A stretch of 64,000 nucleotides of DNA, taken from Pantoea sp050157905 (lineage in GTDB: Bacteria > Pseudomonadota > Gammaproteobacteria > Enterobacterales > Enterobacteriaceae). The stretch covers positions 2,356,001-2,420,000 of the forward strand of contig NZ_JBKIWZ010000001.1 in assembly GCF_050157905.1 (NCBI RefSeq), given 5' to 3'. Below, in pieces: positions 30,708 to 38,463 of the stretch; the first letter of the stretch is position 1; each line of letters starts with the position of its first letter. The notes under the pieces are model-generated. The model worked only from the letters and a program-made list of their open reading frames with translations, was not told where the DNA came from and ran no database searches. Made by a program: the position numbers and the translations under genes.

Positions 30708-31508
30708 ATGTTCGTTTTCGCGATAGTGGCGCTGTTCGCCTACTCCTTAAGCCTTGCCCTGATCATTCCCAGCCTGCTAAAGCGTCATGGTGGCTGGCGG
30801 CGAATGGCGATGATCTCTGCCTGTGTGGCGCTGGTGACACACGCGGTAGCCCTGCAGCAACGCATTTTCGCCATTGATAGCGGACAGAACTTAAGCCTGC
30901 TCAATATTGGCTCGCTGGTCAGCCTGCTGATCTGCGCCATCATGACCATTGTGGCATCACGTAATCGTGGCTGGCTGCTGCTGCCAATCGTCTACAGCTT
31001 CGCGCTGATCAACCTCGCCTTCGCCACCTTTGTTCCTAACGCGTTCATCACGCATCTTGAAACCACGCCGGGTATGATGATCCATATTGGCCTGTCGCTG
31101 TTCGCCTATGCGACGCTGATTATCGCCGCGCTCTATGCGCTGCAGCTGGCGTGGATCGATTACCAGCTGAAAAACAAGCGCCTGGCCTTTACGCAGGATA
31201 TGCCGCCGCTGTTGACCATCGAGCGTAAGATGTTTCACATCACTCAGGTGGGCGTCGTGCTGCTGACGCTGGTGCTCTGTACCGGCCTGTTCTATATGCA
31301 GGATCTCTTCAGTGCTGAAAACGTCGATAAAGCCGTCCTCTCGATTATCGCGTGGTTTGTTTATATCGTTTTGCTGTGGGGGCACTATCATGAAGGGTGG
31401 CGTGGTCGCCGCGTCGTCTGGTTTAACTGCAGCGGAGCGGTGCTGTTAACCATGGCCTACTTCGGCAGTCGCATTCTGCAGCATCTGCTTGTCCCTGTCT
31501 CTCGTTAA
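30708..31508 (+). CDS. ypjD: YpjD, CcsA/ResC-type inner membrane protein
   Basis: Multi-spanning inner membrane protein of the cytochrome c assembly (CcsA-like) family; the role in enterobacteria is uncertain and has been tied to CorB-like Mg/Co handling only by gene neighbourhood. The 266 residues hold eight or so hydrophobic helices and the family's conserved segments TPGMMIHIGLSLFAYATLIIAALYALQ and FHITQVGVVLLTL, plus WGHYHEGWRGRR, with His residues placed as in haem-handling relatives. AAAGG precedes the ATG. The gap to corB is 15 bases, so they form an operon. Confidence 0.93.
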   Translation: MFVFAIVALFAYSLSLALIIPSLLKRHGGWRRMAMISACVALVTHAVALQQRIFAIDSGQNLSLLNIGSLVSLLICAIMTIVASRNRGWLLLPIVYSFALINLAFATFVPNAFITHLETTPGMMIHIGLSLFAYATLIIAALYALQLAWIDYQLKNKRLAFTQDMPPLLTIERKMFHITQVGVVLLTLVLCTGLFYMQDLFSAENVDKAVLSIIAWFVYIVLLWGHYHEGWRGRRVVWFNCSGAVLLTMAYFGSRILQHLLVPVSR

Positions 31509-31523
31509 AAAGGAAGTTCTGCG

Positions 31524-32810
31524 TTGGAACATGTTTCAACCACCACGCTGATTATCATTCTCTGCGTCATGGTACTGGTTTCTGCCTGGTTTGCCGGGTC
31601 GGAAACCGGGATGATGACCCTTAATCGCTATAAGCTGCGTCATCAGGTCAAGAACGGCAGTCGCGCCGCACGCCGGGTAGAGAAACTCCTGCGTCGTCCT
31701 GATCGGCTGCTGAGCCTGGTTCTGATTGGCAATAACCTCGTTAATATCCTGGCCTCTGCGCTGGCCACCATCGTTGGCATGCGCCTGCACGGCGATGAAG
31801 GGGTGGCGATCGCCACCGGCATACTGACCTTTGTGGTGCTGGTCTTTGCTGAGGTACTGCCAAAAACGGTGGCCGCCCTCTATCCTGAGCGGGTTGCCTT
31901 TCCCAGCAGTCTGCTGCTGGTGCCGATGCAATACATCATGCTGCCGCTGGTCTGGCTGCTCAACTCGATTACCCGTCTGCTGATGAGAATGGTGGGTATC
32001 CGCACCGAGGGTGCCATCAGCTCGGCGCTGAGCAAGGAGGAGCTGCGCACCATCGTCTATGAGTCGCGGAGTCTGATGTCACGCCGTAACCAGGATATGC
32101 TGCTATCGGTGCTCGACCTGGAGAAGGTCAGCGTGGATGACGTCATGGTGCCGCGTAACGAGATTGTCGGCATCAACATCAACGATGACTGGAAATCCGT
32201 GGTGCGTCAGCTGAGCCATTCACCGCATGGCCGCATTGTGCTGTTTCGTGACTCGCTGGATGACTGCGTCGGTATGCTGCGGGTACGCGAAGCCTGGCGC
32301 ATGATGACTGAGAAAAAAGAGTTCACCAAAGAGACCCTGCTGCGCGCCGCCGATGAAACTTACTACATCCCGGAAGGCACGCCACTGAACACCCAGCTGG
32401 TAAAATTCCAGCGCAACAAAAAGAAAGCAGGTCTGGTGGTAGATGAGTATGGCGACATCAAGGGGCTGGTGACCATCGAAGATATTCTGGAAGAGATTGT
32501 GGGTGACTTCACCACTTCAATGTCACCGTCACTGGCCGAAGAAGTGATGCCGCAGAATGATGGGTCCGTCCTGATTGAAGGCAGTGCAAACGTACGTGAA
32601 ATTAACAAAGCCTTTAACTGGCATCTGCCGGAGCAGGAAGCGCGCACCATTAATGGCATGCTGCTGGAAGCGCTGGAGGAGATCCCGGCTATCGCCACCC
32701 GGGTGCAGATCGGCCATTACAACGTCGACATTCTCGACGTGCAGGACAACATGATTAAGCAGGTGCGTATCACACCGAAGACACCGCTGAAAAAATCTGT
32801 CGGTTCCTGA
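31524..32810 (+). CDS. corB: CorB/YfjD, CNNM-type magnesium/cobalt transport protein
   Basis: CNNM/HlyC-CorC family membrane protein linked to Mg2+ and Co2+ transport. Order: DUF21 membrane domain with GSETGMMTLNRYKLRH and GNNLVNILASALATIVGMRL, a CBS pair (VDDVMVPRNEIVGI, VDEYGDIKGLVTIEDILEEIVGDF) and the CorC-type C-terminal domain. 428 residues. The best start is TTG 31524 (MEHVSTTTLIIIL) because AAGGAAG lies just upstream and no ATG is near in frame; I recall E. coli using the same kind of start. In E. coli grpE follows on the chromosome; here luxS does. Confidence 0.93.
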   Translation: MEHVSTTTLIIILCVMVLVSAWFAGSETGMMTLNRYKLRHQVKNGSRAARRVEKLLRRPDRLLSLVLIGNNLVNILASALATIVGMRLHGDEGVAIATGILTFVVLVFAEVLPKTVAALYPERVAFPSSLLLVPMQYIMLPLVWLLNSITRLLMRMVGIRTEGAISSALSKEELRTIVYESRSLMSRRNQDMLLSVLDLEKVSVDDVMVPRNEIVGININDDWKSVVRQLSHSPHGRIVLFRDSLDDCVGMLRVREAWRMMTEKKEFTKETLLRAADETYYIPEGTPLNTQLVKFQRNKKKAGLVVDEYGDIKGLVTIEDILEEIVGDFTTSMSPSLAEEVMPQNDGSVLIEGSANVREINKAFNWHLPEQEARTINGMLLEALEEIPAIATRVQIGHYNVDILDVQDNMIKQVRITPKTPLKKSVGS

Positions 32811-32814
32811 AGCC

Positions 32815-32853
32815 AAAAAAAACGCCGCAATCGTCATGATGCGGCGTTTTTTT
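32815..32853. terminator. Bidirectional terminator between corB and luxS
   Basis: AACGCCGCA and TGCGGCGTT arms, with an A-run before and a T-run after. It serves convergent corB and luxS. Confidence 0.92.
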
Positions 32854-32866
32854 CAGGAAGCGCGGA

Positions 32867-33382
32867 CTAGATCTGCAGGGCTTTCAGTTTCTCGGCAGGC
32901 AGTTTCAGATCGTCATTACGGTTAACGCCAATCTCATGCGCCAGCACATTGCGGGCGATTTGCTGCGCTTCATCCAGTGAATGCAGCTTGTAGCTGCCAC
33001 ACTGATATTCATTCAGTTCCGGGATCTGGTTCTGATCTTTCACTTTCAGGACGTCTTCCATCGCCCCTTTCCACGCTTTTGCTACGCGCTGCTCGTCAGG
33101 TGTGCCAATCAGGCTCATGTAAAAGCCGGTGCGGCAACCCATTGGCGAGATATCGACGATCTCCACGCCATCACCGTTCAGGTGATCGCGCATGAAGCCG
33201 GCAAAGAGATGCTCCAGCGTATGAATGCCACGCTCGGTGAGGATATCAATGTTCGGGCGGCAAAAACGCAGGTCAAAAACGGTAATCGTATCGCCATGCG
33301 GAGTCTTCATGGTTTTGGCAACGCGTACGGCCGGTGCGCCCATGATGGTGTGATCAACGGTAAAACTGTCCAGTAGTGGCAT
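32867..33382 (-). CDS. luxS: S-ribosylhomocysteine lyase (AI-2 synthase)
   Basis: Splits S-ribosylhomocysteine into homocysteine and DPD, the precursor of autoinducer 2, as part of the activated methyl cycle. Metal ligands H54-TLE-H58 and C128 and the catalytic Cys83 (MGCRTGFYM) are all present. 171 residues as in E. coli. AGGAGGTGAC is a very strong ribosome site. The MicA gene lies divergently upstream, and MicA is known to touch luxS mRNA processing in E. coli. Confidence 0.98.
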   Translation of the reverse strand: MPLLDSFTVDHTIMGAPAVRVAKTMKTPHGDTITVFDLRFCRPNIDILTERGIHTLEHLFAGFMRDHLNGDGVEIVDISPMGCRTGFYMSLIGTPDEQRVAKAWKGAMEDVLKVKDQNQIPELNEYQCGSYKLHSLDEAQQIARNVLAHEIGVNRNDDLKLPAEKLKALQI

Positions 33383-33420
33383 ACGTCACCTCCTGTTCTG
33401 AGAATTTTTTTTAAAACGAT

Positions 33421-33448
33421 GAAACTTTTCTGTTCGCCCAACGTCTGA
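33421..33448 (+). promoter_or_regulatory. Sigma-E type promoter of micA
   Basis: GAAACTT, a 16-bp spacer, then TCTGA, ending 6 bases before the MicA 5' end. This fits the GAACTT-N16-TCTGA form of sigma-E promoters; micA is sigma-E dependent in E. coli. Confidence 0.78.
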
Positions 33449-33454
33449 ATATAT

Positions 33455-33526
33455 GAAAGACGCGCATTTGTTATCATCATCCCTGACAACAGAGATGTTA
33501 ATTTGGCCACATTGATGTGGCCTTTT
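33455..33526 (+). ncRNA. micA: MicA small RNA
   Basis: Hfq-binding sRNA that represses ompA and other envelope mRNAs during envelope stress. The 5' part GAAAGACGCGCATTTGTTAT is the same as E. coli MicA, and it continues with CATCATCCCTGA, including the ompA-pairing region. The first stem loop is altered (ACAACAGAGATG) and the terminator is GGCCACAT-TG-ATGTGGCC plus TTTTTC. Position between luxS and gshA, opposite to both, is as in E. coli. The 3' end is inferred from the terminator. Confidence 0.92.
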
Positions 33527-33532
33527 TCTTTT

Positions 33533-35098
33533 CTACCCTTCCCGGCTCGCCAGATACGCTTCAAAATCCAGCTTATCACTCGCTTCCAGCTGCTGCTGTG
33601 CCGCGACCGATTCCTGCGCCTGGCGCGAGAAATCGTCTTCTGTCAGGACTTCCAGCGGCTCTTCGCAGAGCAGATGCGCATACTGTTCTGCCAGCGCTAC
33701 GCCAGTGCCGGTCACGCCGTTGTCCTTCATTGCCTGAAGGATGCGCGCCGAGTAGGTTAGCTCAGGATCGTCAAACGATGCTACCAGTTGATCGCAGACC
33801 TGCTGATATTCCGTGCTATCTTCATTGTTACTGTCTAAGACTTCAGCAACCCGACGCAGATCGGCAAACAGGGTTTTACCCACTTCGACCAGCGAATGTT
33901 CCGCTTCGCCACAGCCCACGGCAATCTTCTGCCCCGGTTTACGCCCTTCCAGTACCACCCGGTTCCAGTTTTTACGGGTGCATTGCAGCTCATCCGCACT
34001 CATTTCCGGCGCGTCGGCCAGCGTACACCAGATCAGGAACAGGTCGAGGAAGCGAACCTGATTCTCGTCAACCCCGATAGCAGAGAACGGGTTGATATCC
34101 AGCGAACGCACTTCGATATATTCAATACCGCCACGCAGCAGCGCATCAGACGGTGCTTCACCCGAGCGCGTCACACGCTTTGGCCGGATCGGTGCATAGA
34201 GTTCGTTTTCAATCTGTAGCACGTTGGTATTCAGCTGCAGCCAGTTTCCATCTGCATCTTTTGTCCCCATCGCCGCATACTCTTCGGAAGGCGTCCTGAT
34301 CGCTTTCTTCAGCGCAGTGACGTAGCCTTCCAGCGAATTAAAGGTGATACCGAGTGCGCTTTGCGATTTATTGGTGTAGCCCAGATCGCTCAGACGCAGT
34401 GAGGTGGCGTACGGCAGCCACATCGTATCTTTGTCATTAGTTTCAAACGGCAGTGCGCTCTCACGGCCCTGAAGGAAGCTGGAGCTGATAGCCGGTGAAG
34501 CGCCAAACAGATACGGGATCACCCAGCCGAAGCGATAATAGTTGCGGATCAGGCGCAGATAGCCTGCCGAGATTGTCTCTTTTCCACTTTCCTGATCTTT
34601 CACATCAGCCCACTCCTGCCAGAACGAGAGCGGCAGCGAGAAGTTATAGTGAATGCCGGAGATGGTCTGCATCAGCGCGCCGTAGCGGTTTTTCAGCCCT
34701 TCGCGATAGAGCGTTTTCATCTGCCCGATATTGGAGGAGCCATACTGTGCCAGTTCGATGTTATCGGCATCATCGATCACACACGGCATACTGAATGGCC
34801 ACATGCGCTCCTCGCCCAGTTCGCGGGCGACGTGACGATGGATATCTCGCAGGAATGCCAGCATGTGATCAATGCTGTGATCGACTGGCGTGATAAATTC
34901 CAGCAACGTTTCGGCGAAATCGGTGGTGATCCAGTCATGTTTCAGCGCCGATCCCAGAGAGTCCGGATGGCCACTTTTTGCCAGTTCGCCATTTGCCTGC
35001 ACACGCAGCGTTTCACGCTCGATGCCACGGCCAATACCTTTAAGTGCATTGGGATGCGCCTCCAGCCAGGAGAGCGCTTTAGATACGTCCGGGATCAC
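33533..35098 (-). CDS. gshA: Glutamate-cysteine ligase
   Basis: ATP-dependent first step of glutathione synthesis (L-Glu plus L-Cys). The proteobacterial type is shown by GIERETLRVQANG, TTDFAETLLEFITPVDHS, TISGIHYNFSLP, SPAISSSFLQG and IEYIEVRSLDINPFS. I place the start at GTG 35098, giving the E. coli-like (M)IPDVSKALSWLEAHP, with a run of seven G a few bases upstream as ribosome site. An ATG at 35141 (MLNKNKLL) in the same frame would add 14 residues and cannot be ruled out. 521 residues in the chosen form (E. coli 518). Confidence 0.95.
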   Translation of the reverse strand: MIPDVSKALSWLEAHPNALKGIGRGIERETLRVQANGELAKSGHPDSLGSALKHDWITTDFAETLLEFITPVDHSIDHMLAFLRDIHRHVARELGEERMWPFSMPCVIDDADNIELAQYGSSNIGQMKTLYREGLKNRYGALMQTISGIHYNFSLPLSFWQEWADVKDQESGKETISAGYLRLIRNYYRFGWVIPYLFGASPAISSSFLQGRESALPFETNDKDTMWLPYATSLRLSDLGYTNKSQSALGITFNSLEGYVTALKKAIRTPSEEYAAMGTKDADGNWLQLNTNVLQIENELYAPIRPKRVTRSGEAPSDALLRGGIEYIEVRSLDINPFSAIGVDENQVRFLDLFLIWCTLADAPEMSADELQCTRKNWNRVVLEGRKPGQKIAVGCGEAEHSLVEVGKTLFADLRRVAEVLDSNNEDSTEYQQVCDQLVASFDDPELTYSARILQAMKDNGVTGTGVALAEQYAHLLCEEPLEVLTEDDFSRQAQESVAAQQQLEASDKLDFEAYLASREG

Positions 35099-35171
35099 AT
35101 TACCCCCCCGCTGTGATAATAATTTATTTTTGTTCAGCATAATGTTAACCGTAGCCTCGAATCTGTGCGAA

Positions 35172-35600
35172 TCAATGCCACCATTCCAGCCCCTGTAATG
35201 TGGCAGTCGCGATAACGATATAACGCAGTGTCTTGCCGACAGCGAGAAACAGCATCGCGGGCAGCCAGGCGAAACGTAACCACCCGGCGAGCACACAGAG
35301 CAGATCCCCTATCACCGGCAGCCAGCTGAATAACAGGGCTGCGGGTCCCAGTCGGTACAACCACGTCATTGCTGTGTCATGCCATCGCCCCTGACGTTTT
35401 AACGGCAGTAAGCGACCAATAATAATGTTGGTTAAGCCGCCCAGGGTGTTTCCCAGTGATGCGGCCAAAAGCAACCCGAAAACTGATGTCTTTTTTGCTA
35501 TCAGAAATGCAATCAGTAGTGCTTCTGAACTTCCTGGCAGGAGCGTCGCACTTAAAAAGCTACTGCCGAACATCGAGGCAAGGGTGAAGACGTCACTCAC
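35172..35600 (-). CDS. yqaA: YqaA, small DedA/VTT-family membrane protein
   Basis: Inner-membrane protein of the SNARE-associated/DedA-like (VTT) family; the function is not established. The 142 residues show SATLLPGSSEALLIAFLI, GNTLGGLTNIIIGRLLP and WLPVIGDLLCVLAGWLR, with about four hydrophobic segments. The start is GTG 35600, overlapping the yqaB stop (GTGA), so translation is coupled. It sits before gshA as in E. coli. Confidence 0.93.
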   Translation of the reverse strand: MSDVFTLASMFGSSFLSATLLPGSSEALLIAFLIAKKTSVFGLLLAASLGNTLGGLTNIIIGRLLPLKRQGRWHDTAMTWLYRLGPAALLFSWLPVIGDLLCVLAGWLRFAWLPAMLFLAVGKTLRYIVIATATLQGLEWWH

Positions 35601-36163
35601 AGTAAACGGACATCCACCACGGCCATGCCTGCTGCTTTTGCTGCCTGAATACCAAAATCGGCATCCTCAAACACCACGCAGCGTGCCGGTGCCACGCCCA
35701 GTAATTCGGCGCAGCGTAAAAACGTTTGTGGCTCGGGTTTGTGATGTTCCACGTCGTCAGCACCGACCACGGCCGAAAACAGCGCACGTACGCCCAGTTG
35801 CGTCAGTAACGCCTCTGCCATGCTATGTTCGCTTCCGGTGCCTACCGCCATCGGACGACGCCCCTGATACGCTTTTGCTACCTCCAGCAGAGGCAGCGGT
35901 GTCACGTTTTCCAGCAGCATCGCTTTCACGGCCGCTGTTTTTTCTGCGGCGAGAAGATGGGGATCGAGTGACGACTGATTGGATTCAATGACGAACTGCG
36001 CAAGTCGCCACGCGGGCGCGCCATTGAATTCGATGATACGTGCTTCATCCAGCGTCAATCCATAACGCGCCAGTACCTGACGCCACGCTTTTCGATGTGT
36101 CGGCTCGGTATCCAGAAGGGTGCCGTCCATATCGAAAATCAGGGCGTCATATTGATCGTACAT
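35597..36163 (-). CDS. yqaB: YqaB, HAD-family sugar phosphatase
   Basis: Haloacid dehalogenase phosphatase active in E. coli on fructose 1-phosphate and 6-phosphogluconate. Motif I FDMDGTLLDTEPTH, motif II AVGTGSEHS, motif III HHKPEPQTF and motif IV VVFEDADFGIQAA are all present. The 188-residue form from ATG 36163 (MYDQYDAL) fits E. coli. It is the first gene of the yqaB-yqaA(-gshA) group. Confidence 0.95.
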   Translation of the reverse strand: MYDQYDALIFDMDGTLLDTEPTHRKAWRQVLARYGLTLDEARIIEFNGAPAWRLAQFVIESNQSSLDPHLLAAEKTAAVKAMLLENVTPLPLLEVAKAYQGRRPMAVGTGSEHSMAEALLTQLGVRALFSAVVGADDVEHHKPEPQTFLRCAELLGVAPARCVVFEDADFGIQAAKAAGMAVVDVRLL

Positions 36164-36600
36164 TGTCACTCCGGACGTTCACCAAATGAGACATTACTTT
36201 AGCCTAATGTGGACAGGTTGTCGCCAGGGTGGATGAACAGCAAATGCTTTGAAAGCATTAACAATTTTTCTTTTCAGATAAAGGTGATCGCCCACGCCCA
36301 GCTATAACAGTACGAATTTTCAGCATTTTTTAGCAATCTTTCAGCGCCGGGCAGCAGAAGACGGGCAGGAAGGCAAAACCGGGTATGTAATTGCAGCAGG
36401 CAGGTGTCATAGCCCGCTTAAGTCAGCGTGATGAATTAATGGTGACAATCGGGGATAAATGCCCTGCTGGCAAAGCCAGTGGGAAGCTGAGGGAGATCTC
36501 ATTCAGGTTATCTCTGTGGCGCTGGCGGCGCGTAAGATTGCGGCTGGAAAAACGAAGAGAATGGGTCCAGTCGGATCGTGTCATGGCACTGAGGTGCTGA
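36164..36600. other. Gene-poor interval upstream of yqaB
   Basis: I see no supported gene here. It includes the 17-bp palindrome AATGCTTT-G-AAAGCATT (36243-36259) followed by AACAATTTTTCTTTT on the plus strand. Short open frames on both strands have no recognisable relatives. The tRNA operon reads into this interval from the right, but I found no clear intrinsic terminator for it. Confidence 0.6.
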
Positions 36601-36607
36601 ATGAACA

Positions 36608-37010
36608 GGGTGCATCCTGGAAGATAACTCAGCCTGCGCTTCGCCATGCGGGCCGTTGCTAAAGCAACGTTATCCGCCTTAGTGCAGTCTGAACGCAGAT
36701 TACGCCATGACTTACTGAGGGGGCTTTAGCTTGGGAGAATATGGTGCATCCAGGAGGATGACTCAGCCTGCGCTTCGCCCTGCGGGCCGTTGCTAAAGCA
36801 ACGTTATCCTCCTTAGTGCAGTCTGAACGCAGATTACGCCATGACTTGCTGAGGGGGCTTTAGCTCGGGAGAATATGGTGCATCCAGGAGGATGACTCAG
36901 CCTGCGCTTCGCCCTGCGGGCCGTTGCTAAAGCAACGTTATCCTCCTTAGTGCAGTCTGAACGCAGATTACGCCATGACTTACTGAGGGGGGCTTTAGCT
37001 CGGGAGAATA
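36608..37010 (-). repeat. Tandem 134/135-bp units ending in truncated tRNA-Arg 3' tails (rtT-like)
   Basis: Three units follow the last intact tRNA-Arg gene on the minus strand. Each ends with the 3' tail of tRNA-Arg: ATCCTCCTGGATGCACCA at 36742 and 36876 (18-nt tails), and a decayed ATCTTCCAGGATGCACCC at 36608-36625. The unit spacing is 134 then 135 bp. Within a unit GGAGGAT can pair with the tail's ATCCTCC, enclosing a hairpin CGTTGC-TTTA-GCAACG and GCCC-GCA-GGGC. A worn fourth tail lies at 37144-37161, between intact tRNA copies, with its hairpin at 37183-37198. The design resembles the rtT repeats behind E. coli tyrT. Confidence 0.8.
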
Positions 37011-37087
37011 TGGTGCATCCAGGAGGATTCGAACCTCCGACCGCTCGGTTCGTAGCCGAGTACTCTATCCAGCTGAGCTATGGATGC
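37011..37087 (-). tRNA. argQ: tRNA-Arg (ACG), copy 4
   Basis: 77 nt with encoded CCA; anticodon ACG in CTCGGCTACGAACCGAG; acceptor GCATCCA pairs with TGGATGC. Last intact gene of the operon, joined to the tandem tail repeats. Confidence 0.97.
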
Positions 37088-37277
37088 ATTGAGGGGTACA
37101 ACTTTTTATGGACTGAAGATCAGTCTCAGGATAATGCGAAGAAGGGTGTAGCCAGAAGAATGGCTTGGTTCGCGCTTTGGGCCGTTGCTAAAGCAACGTT
37201 ATCCTGCTTAGTGTGACCTGTGACCTGAACGTTATTGACGTCATGAAACACTGAGGCACAAACCACATTGGAGAATA

Positions 37278-37354
37278 TGGTGCATCCAGGAGGATTCGAA
37301 CCTCCGACCGCTCGGTTCGTAGCCGAGTACTCTATCCAGCTGAGCTATGGATGC
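37278..37354 (-). tRNA. argZ: tRNA-Arg (ACG), copy 3
   Basis: Identical in sequence to the other three copies. The 190-bp spacer to the next copy contains a decayed tail repeat. Confidence 0.97.
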
Positions 37355-37413
37355 ATTGAGGGGTATAACTTTTTATGGACTGACAGAAACCAACCTGAGG
37401 ATGTTACGAAGAA

Positions 37414-37490
37414 TGGTGCATCCAGGAGGATTCGAACCTCCGACCGCTCGGTTCGTAGCCGAGTACTCTATCCAGCTGAGCTATGGATGC
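37414..37490 (-). tRNA. argY: tRNA-Arg (ACG), copy 2
   Basis: Identical 77-nt tRNA-Arg gene. The spacer to copy 3 is 59 bp and shares the 3' flank TTGAGGGGTATAACTTTTTATGGACTGA pattern seen after copy 3 and 4 in shortened form. Confidence 0.97.
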
Positions 37491-37569
37491 ATAAATCAAA
37501 TTCTTGTACAACGCAGGGTGCTGACTACTCACCATGAAGGAATTGCTAATTCGCTTTATTTCTTTTCGA

Positions 37570-37646
37570 TGGTGCATCCAGGAGGATTCGAACCTCCGAC
37601 CGCTCGGTTCGTAGCCGAGTACTCTATCCAGCTGAGCTATGGATGC
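37570..37646 (-). tRNA. argV: tRNA-Arg (ACG), copy 1
   Basis: Identical 77-nt tRNA-Arg gene, 8 bases after tRNA-Ser in the transcript. Confidence 0.97.
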
Positions 37647-37654
37647 ATCGAAAA

Positions 37655-37747
37655 TGGCGGTGAGGGAGGGATTCGAACCCTCGATACAGCTTTTGACCGT
37701 ATACTCCCTTAGCAGGGGAGCGCCTTCAGCCTCTCGGCCACCTCACC
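37655..37747 (-). tRNA. serV: tRNA-Ser (GCT)
   Basis: 93-nt class II tRNA with long variable arm (GTATACGGTCAAAAGCTGTATC) and encoded CCA; anticodon GCT in CCCCTGCTAAGGG. First gene of the serV-argVYZQ operon, as in E. coli. Confidence 0.97.
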
Positions 37748-37810
37748 TTACGCTTTCTTTCGAACCGTGCTTCTGAACTTGTTTCTGCTCATCGGCACTG
37801 CGTGGCGCAC

Positions 37811-37838
37811 ATATTACTTTCCCGGACTTTTAAGTCAA
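37811..37838 (-). promoter_or_regulatory. Promoter of the serV-argVYZQ operon
   Basis: Minus strand: -35 TTGACT, 16-bp spacer, -10 TAATAT, then a GC-rich discriminator GTGCGCCACG, the form of stringently controlled stable-RNA promoters. It lies about 65 bases upstream of tRNA-Ser. Confidence 0.85.
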
Positions 37839-37995
37839 ACAATTTTTCCAAAACTTTTTTCGATTGCACAAATCGCACGCAATTGGGACAAAATGACGGC
37901 AAAAAGGGTGAATTATCAACAATGAAAGAAGCGTGTATCAGTAAAAGTGCGAAGCAGGAAGGCAAAGAAAAGAGAGGTTTTTTGCAGAAAGCGGT

Positions 37996-38021
37996 AGCGC
38001 CTCGCAGGAATGCGAGACGCT
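37996..38021 (-). terminator. Possible terminator after csrA
   Basis: Minus strand AGCGTCTCGC and GCGAGGCGCT arms (10 bp, one G-T pair) with a 6-base loop, 8 bases after the csrA stop. The following bases ACCGCTTTCTGC are only weakly T-rich, so termination may be partial. Confidence 0.6.
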
Positions 38022-38028
38022 GAATCCG

Positions 38029-38214
38029 TTAAACGCTGGTTTGTTGCGTTTTTTCAGCCTGGATGCGCTGATAGATCTCTTCACGATGTACAGAGACCTC
38101 TTTCGGGGCGTTAACCCCTATACGAACCTGATTACCCTTCACACCCAGTACCGTTACAGTTACCTCATCACCGATCATGAGGGTTTCACCAACTCGACGA
38201 GTTAGAATAAGCAT
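38029..38214 (-). CDS. csrA: Carbon storage regulator CsrA
   Basis: RNA-binding dimer that binds GGA motifs in mRNA leaders and controls glycogen, motility and biofilm genes. The 61 residues (MLILTRRVGETLMIGDEV to IQAEKTQQTSV) are nearly identical to E. coli; Leu4 and Arg44, needed for RNA binding, are present. The leader has AAGGAGC. In E. coli several promoters lie in the csrA-alaS gap (249 bp here); I did not assign them. Confidence 0.98.
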   Translation of the reverse strand: MLILTRRVGETLMIGDEVTVTVLGVKGNQVRIGVNAPKEVSVHREEIYQRIQAEKTQQTSV

Positions 38215-38463
38215 TCTTTGCTCCTTGAAAGATTAAAAGAGTCGGGCTTGTACAGGCTCCCGGCATTATCCATCATTTAACGCTGCACATTGGCTCTGAG
38301 AATGACACCAATGCGCATCGATACGCCAATACATTCTGCTGATAGTTAGTTTAGCCGAAATACACTACATCAACCTGACTTTGTCATTTGCTGCTCTGGC
38401 ACTGTATTAAAAAGCGCCGGAACCAGAGTTCTGACGCTTCAGACAATGCATTATTCTATTTCA

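Noticed and set aside
36423..36647. 74-residue minus-strand frame (MAKRRLSYLPG...) starting in the oldest tail repeat
   Set aside because: Recalls the small basic peptide proposed for rtT, but the start codon is not conserved in the other units (GGG instead of ATG) and no ribosome site is near.
36740..37650. Regularly repeated sequences as a CRISPR array
   Set aside because: The repeats are complete tRNA-Arg genes and their tails; spacers are themselves related and no cas genes are nearby.
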